Below, one piece after another: positions 55,796-64,000 of a DNA stretch of 64,000 bases. Each line of letters begins with the position of its first letter. Positions within the stretch are counted from its first letter, which is position 1. Under the pieces are notes generated by a model. The model was given only the letters and a program-made list of their open reading frames with translations, was not told where the DNA came from and did no database searches. The stretch is taken from NCBI GenBank assembly GCA_022315425.1, contig JAIUPT010000039.1, positions 868,001 to 932,000 of the forward strand, in the 5' to 3' direction. A program made the translations under genes and the position numbers. Origin of the DNA: Pseudevernia furfuracea (lineage: Eukaryota > Ascomycota > Lecanoromycetes > Lecanorales > Parmeliaceae).

Positions 55796-55976
55796 TACAA
55801 TGCCACGATAGGAGCATGGAGGCAAGGAAGAAATTCTAATATTTATTGGGAGTAGTGAAGTTCTCTTAGATATCGAGTGACTTCCGTGGCTCGTCTGGAA
55901 TTTGAGAAAGAGCTGGCGTATTAGCCCCTAGCATAATAGGCTCACAGAAAATTCTTCAATTCATCTCGAACCACTC

Positions 55977-57172
55977 TCAAGCTGATCTCATCTCTGGTGG
56001 CATCTCTGGTGGACCTGCAGCATATCGATACCACGGCAAAGGTCCCGAAATGGGCAGCATGGGCAATGGCAGATCCTCTGCTAGCTTCTGAACAGTCTCA
56101 GGATGCTCTCCTTTGTTATGTGCCGTCGCAATCTCAGCCTCCATGACGTTTGCGAGAACAAGCTCTTTCGCTATCCACTCCTCCTTTCTTTTGGCTTCCA
56201 AAGATCGTATTTCGTCTTGCAAATCAGACCCATCCTCTTCAGACCAATGAATCTGCCTCCGTAGGAGTTTGAATAACCGCTCTGGAGACATTTCCAGCTC
56301 TTCTTCAGTGAATTGAACATCTGCTGGGTATTCAAAGGGTGCTGCAGGTTGAGCTTCGTTTTCTGCGTCGGAGTTACTGTAGATGGTTGCGTCGTCGTCG
56401 ATCTCAGTGTCTCCGTTGCCTTCGTCCCGTGGTTTTGAGTTGACGATGAGCTTTAGTCTTTGCGGCTTGGGCGGTATTGACGAGTAGTTCTTAGGTACTG
56501 GATCGGATGGCCGTAGTGCTTCGGTCTCATGTACAGTCCTCATATGCTTAGCTAGAGCATCAGAGCGCGTAAAGGCTTTGTCGCATTCTAGTCCAGGTGA
56601 GCAGAACACTATCTGGTGATCCTATAGAGCATACCTGGCAATTGACAGTAAAACGGCTTCTCCTTCGTATGACTCCGCATATGGGCTTTGAGAGCATACC
56701 CACTGGCCTGAGCACTGTTCCGATTGCAACCGTCCCACTCACACGAGTACTTCTTTTTGTTCTTGCCAATATGATCATCGTGTAAATGCTGCACCAGATT
56801 GTCCATATTGCCTAGATCGCCGGCCAAACAATCCTGCCATTTGCACGTCGTGACTTGCTCCGAGGGCACGGAAGCGTATGGTTCATCTTCTGGAAAGCCT
56901 ATGACTTTGTCGCCCATTGGGGATACAGGTACGCTTCCTGAGGTATCGGATGAGATGTCTCCTAAATCCTCTGGAATATCGTGGAGAGGAGCTGGGGTTG
57001 ATTGATGTGAGTATTGGCCTGTACGGCGTCTCTTGGCTGGTGGAATGAGGTGTGTTTCATGGGAAGGAAGAATATCCGCGCTCTGCTCTCGGTCCTCGAC
57101 TTTGACCTCGTCACCGAATTCACTAGAGCCATGGGATGAAAGAGGTGACATGTCGTCGGGTGAGTCTGCCAT
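55977..57172 (-). CDS. C2H2 zinc-finger protein, YY1/Iec1-like
   Basis: Exons 57172-56635 and 56587-55977 give 382 residues. Three to four C2H2 fingers occupy about residues 105-200: TCKWQDCLAGDLGNMDNLVQ with HLHDDH, YSCEWDGCNRNSAQASGYAL with KAHMRSH, and YCQLPECDKAFTRSDALAKH with MRTVH. The last finger is split by the intron. This arrangement resembles the S. pombe INO80 subunit Iec1 and animal YY1, suggesting a chromatin-remodelling role, but that assignment is from memory of the family. The N terminus is Ser/acidic (MADSPDDMSPLSSHGSSEF) and the C terminus includes an acidic/coiled segment (DLQDEIRSLEAKRKEEW). Divergent from the short gene at 57353, 180 bp apart. Confidence 0.78.
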
Positions 57173-57352
57173 TCTGAGAATTATTGTCCAGAATTGGTTC
57201 ACGATGGTGACTTCCTGACCATTCGTCGTGATCGCTATATCCACATACGAATTTATTGTTCCTACCTCGAGAGTGTCCCTACCAAAGACCTGACATGAAG
57301 ACTTCTTGTCCTCTAGTCACACTCCCCAAAGTCAACGCAATCTCAGCGTATC

Positions 57353-57673
57353 ATGACTTCCAACCTGGTTGAGCTCGTCAACGAATACTACGAAGCCAGA
57401 AAACCCTACACCCAATTGGTGCGAGAAGCCCATGCCAGTCTACCTTATGGAAATTCCTCCGCTCAAACCCACGCATCTACCACTGAGTCCTGTGACACAG
57501 TCCAATCTCAACAAGAGCCGGAATTCTCAATGTCTCCCAAAATACCACATGACGAGATCACCAATGTACTAAAAAAGCTGGAAGCGCTCAAGGTCGAGTA
57601 TGCGCAAGCAGGTAAGTCTACAGGGAAGGCTTCCGTGGGGAAAAAAGGGAGGGCTACCGTGGAAAAGAAATGA
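57353..57673 (+). CDS. Short conserved-looking protein, function unknown
   Basis: A 106-residue frame starting MTSNLVELVNEYYEARKPYT in a good start context, 180 bp from the divergent Iec1-like start. A helical N-terminal third, a Ser/Thr/Gln-rich middle and a C-terminal helix (EITNVLKKLEALKVEYAQAG) end in a very basic tail (GKKGRATVEKK). No family is recognised. Its position and composition favour a real gene over a chance frame. Confidence 0.5.
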   Translation: MTSNLVELVNEYYEARKPYTQLVREAHASLPYGNSSAQTHASTTESCDTVQSQQEPEFSMSPKIPHDEITNVLKKLEALKVEYAQAGKSTGKASVGKKGRATVEKK

Positions 57674-58803
57674 TGGGCGCAATCAGAGCTTGAGCATATT
57701 GGAATGGAGGAGGAGCGAGTATAGTCGTGATCATTACTAGTTTGGGCTGCGGCATATTACGGAAGCTCTCGTGGGAGGCATGTCGTCGACGAGGACCGGC
57801 ATTTAAGCAGCAGAGATCGCAAGGAGGCACGGAGGGCGAGAGGCTCGGGAACATTGGAGAAAACCGAGAACCTGATATACCACAACGGTTTCGGGCTGTT
57901 TGTGCTGGATGACATTTACATCCATTGAGCTATCACCATCAGCTCGCAAAAGAGTGGAGTGGACTCCTTGACCCTAGCTCGGTAAGTAGCTTCGACGTAT
58001 TCTCTTCCTTTTCCTTCTGTATGATGAACCCACTCATGAATTCTGCAATTTGGAACGACCCTTTTTAGGAGTCGCTGTCGATAACTTGAACACTTCACTT
58101 ACCTGAGATCACAAATCCATTACTTGTATTTGACTCCCTGCTTCGCAATTATATGAGTGATTGCTGACTCGTTGGCCACGTTTCCAGATCTGAGGAGGAT
58201 TTTGTGCTATCATGGACGTGCCATGTATCAAGGCTTGCAAAGAGTTTCACAACGCAATGCTGCTTGGCTTTCATAGGGACAGGATTGTCTACTGGGGCTT
58301 TCTTGTTGGGTCTGATTGGGATCTTTCATTTCGATACATAAAATAGCATAGCCAGCATGAGGACAAAAGATCACGATCGTAGCTATGCTTCGTCGGTTGG
58401 GCCACACGCGATAGCAATTGGTTCACAAAAATGGAAAACAATAACGGCAGCCGATGGGGGCAAACCTCAACACAAACCAGAGTCCTCAGACTTGAGACTT
58501 GTCGAAGCGATGTGGTAAGGAATGGGAAGTCAGGATTATGGCACATCAATCTCGAAAAGGATTCTCGATTCACCACTTTCATCTATCAAGTTCGATCTCC
58601 AATGTCAATGCGACATTTCCTCTATGTGACAATGGTTGACAATGCCAAAGCAGAAACGCCACTTATGTAGACGCAAGCCATTTGTTGAGATGGCTCACTC
58701 GCTGAAGTCAAATGGGATATAGCCGTTGAAGGACATATGCTTTTATTTGTCATCTCGTCGTAAATCGTGTTGAATGATTAGTAGATGCTTGTTAAGAGCA
58801 AAT
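57674..58803. other. Gene-free stretch
   Basis: About 1.1 kb between the short gene and the SAH hydrolase stop. Small frames (58431-58670 plus; 58289-58582 minus) have no recognisable content. Confidence 0.5.
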
Positions 58804-60462
58804 CTAGTAGCGGTAGCTGTGCAACAGACGTCAGTAAAGGTATCGAACAAGATGTTGGGATCCTTCGAAGGATGAATTGAACGTACATGTCGTTCTTGAA
58901 GGGTCCCTCGACAGGCAGACCCAAGTACTCAGCTTGTGTCTCCGACAGCTTCGACAGCTTGACGTTGACGTGGTCCAGATGCAGCAGAGCGACCTGCTCA
59001 TCCAGAATCTTGGGTAGGACATAGACCCCAATCTCCTTCTTTCCAGTCTTACCAAACTCGATGTAGCGCTTTCCGAACGCCTCATCCTCGGCCTTGAACA
59101 ACATAATCTGGGCGAGCACTTGGTTGGTGAAGGAGCACGACATGACGAATGAAGAGTGACCAGTAGCACACCCAAGGTTGACAAGGCGGCCTTCGGCGAG
59201 GAGGATGATATGGCGGCCGCTGTGCATGAGGTAGCGGTCGACTTGGGGCTTGATGTTTTGGATAGATTTGGCGTTGCTCTTCAACCAAGCAACGTCAATC
59301 TCGATGTCGAAATGTCCAATGTCTGGATATGACCTTAGTGCTAATCCCAACCTGCAGCTTGAAATGCTCAATGCTCAATACTCACTGCAAACAATGGCAT
59401 CATTCTTCATAACTTCAAAGTGCTTGCCTAGGAGGATATCTCTGCATCCAGTCGTAGTGACGAAGATCTGACCTTCCGGTGCAGCGTCTTCCATGGTAGT
59501 GACCTGAAAGCCTGAGACAGCCGCCTGCAGGGCGTTGATAGGATCTATCTCCGTGACAATGACACGGGCACCCATGCTGTGTAAAGCCTGTGCGCATCCT
59601 TTGCCGACGTCACCGAATCCAGCAACAACAGCGACCTTACCAGCAACCATGACATCGGTGGCACGCTTGATACCATCGATGAGAGACTCTCTGCAACCGT
59701 ACAAGTTATCGAACTTGGACTTCGTAACGGAATCATTCACATTGACAGCGGGTACCAGAAGACCTTTCCCCTTGAGCATTCGGTATAGATGGTGGACACC
59801 GGTGGTTGTCTCTTCTGAAACACCGTAGCAGTCCTTCAGCATCTCTGGGTGCTTGTTGTGTACAAGTGCTGTCAGGTCTCCACCGTCATCGAGGATCAAG
59901 TTGAGGGTCTTTCCATCATTGAACGCTACCAGCTGTTGCTCTAAACACCAAGTGTACTCTTCCTCGGTCTCACCTTTCCAGGCAAACACTGGAGTCCCAG
60001 CTGCAGCAATGGCAGCTGCAGCATGGTCTTGTGTCGAGAAGATGTTGCATGATCTAACGCACAAATTTCAGCTTTTTGGACCCAACAAATTAACGGACTG
60101 AAGACGTACGACCAAGTGACTTCAGCTCCGAGAGATGTGAGGGTTTCGATGAGAACAGCGGTCTGAATAGCTGCAAGCAATCAGCACTGCCTTGTTTTAT
60201 CCTCCTTTGTATCCCTTACTCATGTGTAGACACCCTGCGATACGCGCGCCTTTTAATGGCTGATCTTCTGCGTACTTCGTCCGCGTGGCCATGAGACCTG
60301 GCATCTCATTTTCGGCGAGCTCAATCTCACGACGGCCAAAGGCTGACAGTGACTAGAGTGAGTTTAGCATAAGTAGTAGGACTCAAGAAGGCTGCAGTTG
60401 GCCTCGCAATTTGTACGTACGATGTCGGCGACCTTGTACTTGGATGCTGGTGGTCCACTCAT
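58804..60462 (-). CDS. SAH1: S-adenosyl-L-homocysteine hydrolase
   Basis: Adenosylhomocysteinase hydrolyses S-adenosylhomocysteine to adenosine and homocysteine, relieving product inhibition of methyltransferases. Six exons: 60462-60421, 60352-60220, 60170-60110, 60053-59386, 59322-58887 and 58816-58804, giving 450 residues (yeast Sah1 449). Signatures: SCNIFSTQDHAAAAIA, NVNDSVTKSKFDNLYGCRES and the NAD-binding GFGDVGKGCAQAL. The last exon is 13 nt and supplies the ending IYRY, equivalent to the usual HYRY whose Lys/Tyr residues close the NAD site of the neighbouring subunit. All splice phases agree. Confidence 0.96.
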
Positions 60463-60908
60463 GTTTGCGGTATTGCGAAGGTGTGTAGAATGTCTTGGAT
60501 GAGGAAGTGGGGGGAGGTGTTCAGTAAGTTGAAGGAATAAGGGGAGATTTGAGGGCGAGGCTGTCCGGTAGTGGTGTGGTGAGAGCTGACAATGGCTTGC
60601 GGCGGCTCGACTTTTCCAGCTTAGCGCCGATCTGAATCTCGACCTACCGAGTACCTGGGTATTTGTGATAATCCAGGATTTGGATGCTCTAAAAGATTGA
60701 ATTGGATTTACGTGAAGCCTTCTCGTTTCTTCTATGTTTCTAGGCTTGTACTAGCCTTCATCATTCGTTGCCCTTCAGGCTTTTCCATGTCGTCTCTCCA
60801 GCCTTGAGACTGAGTAGACCCAGTAGCTTGGGTTTTCTGTCTCCAACACTCTGGTGCTACGATTGCATCGATTCGGAATTCTAGAACCTCATCCAGCTCT
60901 TTCGTGTC
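60463..60908. other. Upstream region of SAH1 / 3' region of eIF3h gene
   Basis: 446 bp between two genes in the same orientation. No specific element recognised. Confidence 0.5.
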
Positions 60909-62179
60909 TCATCCTTCTCCAGCTCCAGGCAGAAGGTTGCCCCTGACAGCAAACATCTTCCCGGTAACCCCTGCCGCAAAACCATCTACCTGCCTCGCAT
61001 ACTGCTCGACCTGCCTACTGTTCAATAAGGTATCTAGTCTTCCTGGCTCCTGCGGTAACTTAAACAATCTCTGCCATTCATCCTCCGGTAATGGAGTCTG
61101 CTTTGCCAACGCCCTACTCGCATTTTCCGACTTTCGTTTTGTTTGCCATGCGCTAATCTTGGTCTGTTCGCGTGCAAGCTGACGTTGATAGTATTGATAG
61201 TTGTTGAGTTCGGTGTGGTGTGTCTCTATGCTCTCTAGGAGGAGGTCGGTAGTCTGAGTGAGGAATGGGTCGATGGAGAGGTTCAGCGAGGAAAAGTTCG
61301 GTGAAAGGGGATTCGGTGTTTTCGCGAGGGAGGCAAGTGTTGGCGGCTGAGACTCCTGCGCTTCTGCAGAGGGAGCTGGAGAAGGAAGAGAGTGTAAGAA
61401 GGAGGTCAGGAGATGAGAGTTGTGGATCTGGACTGGGAGTTCGAGTAGGATATCTTGATAGCGGAGGTTCGATTTCTGCAGGCTGCGGTTGCGGACACGT
61501 CAGCACATACTGCATGATAAGAGACCAAAGAATTGAAAATACCTCTCGGTGGTGAATTTGGCTTCTTTGAAGGCGGTCATGAATGAGGGTGATAATCTAA
61601 ACGCTCGTAGGCTAAGGCTTCCTTGAGAGCTTCTGCTAACATCATGGACTAAGGCCACTGTCCGTTCATTCAACTCCTTCTGATAGAAATATTGGTTTTC
61701 GATCATGTTAATGTTCACAAAGTTGCCCAGGTTTGCGCTGGTGTACCATCCGGTGTTGTTGGCATCCACGTTGACTTCTCTTAGCTTCTTGATCATCTCG
61801 TTCTGGTATGTGGCATTTGCTTTCGCTCTAGGGGCGGCTGCAGCAACATTGGACGCGGCATTATTATCATGGTGGCCATCTGCTGGGGGTGCTTCGACGG
61901 TAGGGAATGGGAAAGAGTTGGTGACTTCGAGATTTGCTGCTTTGTCCATGCCGACCAGAAAGCCGTTGGCGGTTGTAGGGAAGGTTTGCGAGCAGTGTTT
62001 TATTATCTTCATTACCACCTGATACAATATCAGCTAACGGTGCTGTATGCGCACTTCAAGGACCCCTACCAATGCCTCCAGTTGGACCGCCTTCATCAGC
62101 GAAGCATCTTTTCTGTCATAAATTAGCATTTCAACGAGAAGAAAATGGGACAAGCTCGGTCTTACATTGCATCCGCCAT
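60909..62179 (-). CDS. Translation initiation factor eIF3 subunit h
   Basis: Exons 62179-62166, 62112-62070, 62018-61543 and 61482-60909 give 368 residues, a typical eIF3h length. The MPN domain starts at VQLEALVVMKIIKHCSQTFP and continues with FLVGMD and EVTNSFPFP; the JAMM metal ligands of active MPN+ proteases are not evident, as expected for eIF3h. NTGWYTSANLGNFVNINMIE and the C-terminal helical bundle (YQYYQRQLAREQTKISAWQ) support the call. Intron 3 could end at two nearby CAGs; only the first (giving SLQKSNLRYQDILLELP) keeps frame. The first coding exon is 14 nt. eIF3h tunes initiation on mRNAs with upstream ORFs in other eukaryotes; it is absent from S. cerevisiae. Confidence 0.92.
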
Positions 62180-63146
62180 ATTTGACGAGAGAAGGTGGTT
62201 ACTTAGTCGTAATACGTTATTCAAAAGGCTGTGGGAACTCTACTTTGGAGTAAAAGTCGCGAGTATTTTCTGTGCGCTGATATTGTTGTTCCGCCCCCGA
62301 TGATTCCGAGTTAAGTTTAGCGTTGATTGATGCCAAGAAATGCAGACTCACTTACGTGCCTCGCGTGCTTACGTTTACTGAATCGGTATTTTACGAGAGC
62401 ATATCCTCGATATCCTGATACGTCGAAGGTACAATTCTTCACTTTCTATAGAAGGATAGGTACTACCTTCCCATGAAGCAGCCAGGGTCTTGGCAAATAT
62501 ACGATGGACTGATTTGACTCATTGCTGCCAAGGGTACGGAGTAGTACGCGTGGACAAGAAGAGGGCCCTGAAGACGACATGAATAAGGGGCGGATTGAAA
62601 CCCACCATTCTCATAGTTATGACGCGGCCACTTTTCTAACATGTTACGTCGATGCCAGATAATGAGAGAGTCAGAGGCTCAGAGCCACATGGACAATAAT
62701 AATTGCCAACAATAATGGAGGCTATGGAGCCTGCATTCTGCAAGCATATGTAGCCTTACCCGCAAACGGCATGGTTACGGACTTTAGCTTTGAATTTCCC
62801 GGGAATCGGCGTTTGGGTTATCGCGAATATTGCTGCTAAAGTGCTAAAGTCAAAGACTCCAAGGTTCAAGGTTGGGGATCGAGGGGATAAAGGGATAAAG
62901 AGATTAAAAGCCGCCCGATGGCCGAATCTGAGCAGTTTATGGCCCATCCCCTCCATCTCAAAGTCCGAACCCGATTGGAAGACCTAAGGTATAAAGAAGC
63001 TGCGAGTCCCCTCAAGCCTGACCTTCATAATCTATCTTCTTTCACTACTCTCATATCATCACAATCTTCCATCATGTACTCAGACATCATCCTCCAAACA
63101 TTTGACGCCTTCCAAGCCCAACAGGCCAGTTCCATCGAGGCCCAAC
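62180..63146. other. Gene-free stretch
   Basis: About 970 bp holding the eIF3h promoter on its left. No other coding frame or element is supported. Confidence 0.5.
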
Positions 63147-63922
63147 ATGTTGCCAAGAACAATACTCATCACAGGAGCGAACAGAGGCATACCCTTCTCA
63201 ATTCTGAAAGCCATGGCCACGCCCTCTCCATCAGATCACTATCTCCTTGCCGCTCGCAGCTCGGAGAACGGGGAATTGGCCATTCAGGAACTGCGAAGGT
63301 CGGGCGTGCAAGCTGACATCCACGTCGTGCAATTGCATCCGGCAAACGAGTCGAGCATCAAGGCGGCAGAGCGAGAGATTCGGAAGCAGTACCAACCGCT
63401 AGAAATTCTGGTCAAAAACCCTGGGATCGTAACTTACGCTCCAACACTGGTTACCCGCAAAGCGAGTACCAAAGCCCAGACGGCTCGAACATCCAAGAAA
63501 GCTACGCTCAGAGTTTCAACGCCAATACTGCTGGCGTCGCTCTCATGATGACCACCTTCCTACCTCTCATGAAGGAGAGCTTTCCAGACTCTCGAGTCAT
63601 CAACATTCCTTCCGCTCGTGCCTCTCTTCATCTATCATCAACCGGCAATCTCCCTCCTTCGAGGGTGATCTCCTACTCGGTCAGCAAGACCGCTCTCAAT
63701 TCTTTGATAGTTGAGTACGCGAAGGCAGAGCCTACTGTCGCCTTTTACGCCGCCAGCCCAGGCCACTGCAAGACTGTATTCAACGGTTTCAGGGGTACAA
63801 AGGATCCATCGGATGGGGCGAAGGTAATTGTGGAGCTGGCGTTGGCGGAGAAGGGGAAGTACGAGCATGGTTTTTGGCAGCTGGATAGCGATGAGAAGAA
63901 GGCAAGCCGGGTGCCGTGGTAG
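63147..63922 (+). pseudogene. Broken short-chain dehydrogenase/reductase gene
   Basis: An SDR-fold protein begins at 63147 with MLPRTILITGANRGIPFSIL and continues through HYLLAARSSENGELAIQELR and LEILVKNPGIVTYAP. Near 63440 the homology shifts frame and resumes with GSNIQESYAQSFNANTAGVA, VISYSVSKTALNSL and a C-terminal GFWQLDSDEKKASRVPW ending at 63922. The glycine motif reads TGANRGIP where TGxxxGIG is expected, and NNAG reads KNPG; the catalytic YSVSK remains. One frameshift plus two motif losses indicate a pseudogene. Confidence 0.65.
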
Positions 63923-64000
63923 CTCTTGATCAATTTTTCTGCGTTAGCAAAGCAGCAATTGTTAGAGAGCAGCTCTTTTTGGGCTCAATTAGAGTCAATG
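63923..64000. other. Right edge, no gene seen
   Basis: 78 bp after the SDR pseudogene stop; nothing recognised. Confidence 0.5.

Noticed and set aside
61153..61515. 120-residue minus-strand frame within the eIF3h region
   Set aside because: It is an alternative frame of eIF3h exon 4; the true frame reads SLQKSNLRYQDILLELP.

Overview
The window is nuclear DNA of a filamentous ascomycete. Genes lie on both strands, most are split by short introns (about 45-110 nt, GT..AG, often with a CTGAC/CTAAC-like branch point), start codons have fungal contexts such as CACCATGG, and the conserved proteins are of fungal type (fungal tRNA ligase, Dna2, cyclin B, Clf1, Tex1, Rpp40-type RNase P subunit). The accessory families (SprT-like proteins, F-box-like families, a cell-surface protein with a repeated 'GQTLTPGG' module) suggest Leotiomycetes; that placement is inference from remembered family composition, not from a search.

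Layout. 1-3.2 kb: TRL1 (minus, runs off the left edge), an ankyrin protein (plus) and a mitochondrial oxodicarboxylate carrier (minus). 3.2-7.3 kb: gene-poor, with a decayed cell-surface protein gene interrupted by a minisatellite. 7.6-22.7 kb: a dense conserved block: DNA2, a Q/P-rich protein, RPP40-type RNase P/MRP subunit, TEX1, a B-type cyclin and mitochondrial ribosomal protein uL2m. 22.9-36.3 kb: an accessory region with an intact F-box-like gene, decayed relatives, an intact SprT-like metallopeptidase gene, a broken sterol-glucosyltransferase-like gene and long gene-free DNA. 37.2-38.5 kb: a C2H2 regulator. 39.5-44.8 kb: a second F-box family with one intact gene and three broken copies on both strands. 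45.5-62.2 kb: mostly conserved genes: a small SNF5-tail-like protein, CLF1, a secreted Cys-rich protein, a small membrane protein, a microbial-type PARG, an NmrA-type reductase, a YY1/Iec1-like zinc-finger protein, a short unknown protein, S-adenosylhomocysteinase and eIF3h. The right edge holds a broken short-chain dehydrogenase.

The genes do not form one pathway. Several conserved genes act in RNA metabolism (TRL1, RPP40, TEX1, CLF1, eIF3h, uL2m), but they are separately transcribed. Several pairs are divergent and share short intergenic regions (TRL1/ankyrin, RPP40/TEX1, cyclin B/uL2m, SNF5-tail-like/CLF1, PARG/NmrA, Iec1-like/short protein).

I found no convincing new multi-gene system. 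The most notable features are two F-box-like families caught in different stages of decay, a SprT-like protein whose zinc motif is split by an intron, a minisatellite inside a dead surface-protein gene, and several perfect hairpins and homopolymer palindromes in intergenic DNA. Exon coordinates were worked out by hand and checked by reading-frame arithmetic.
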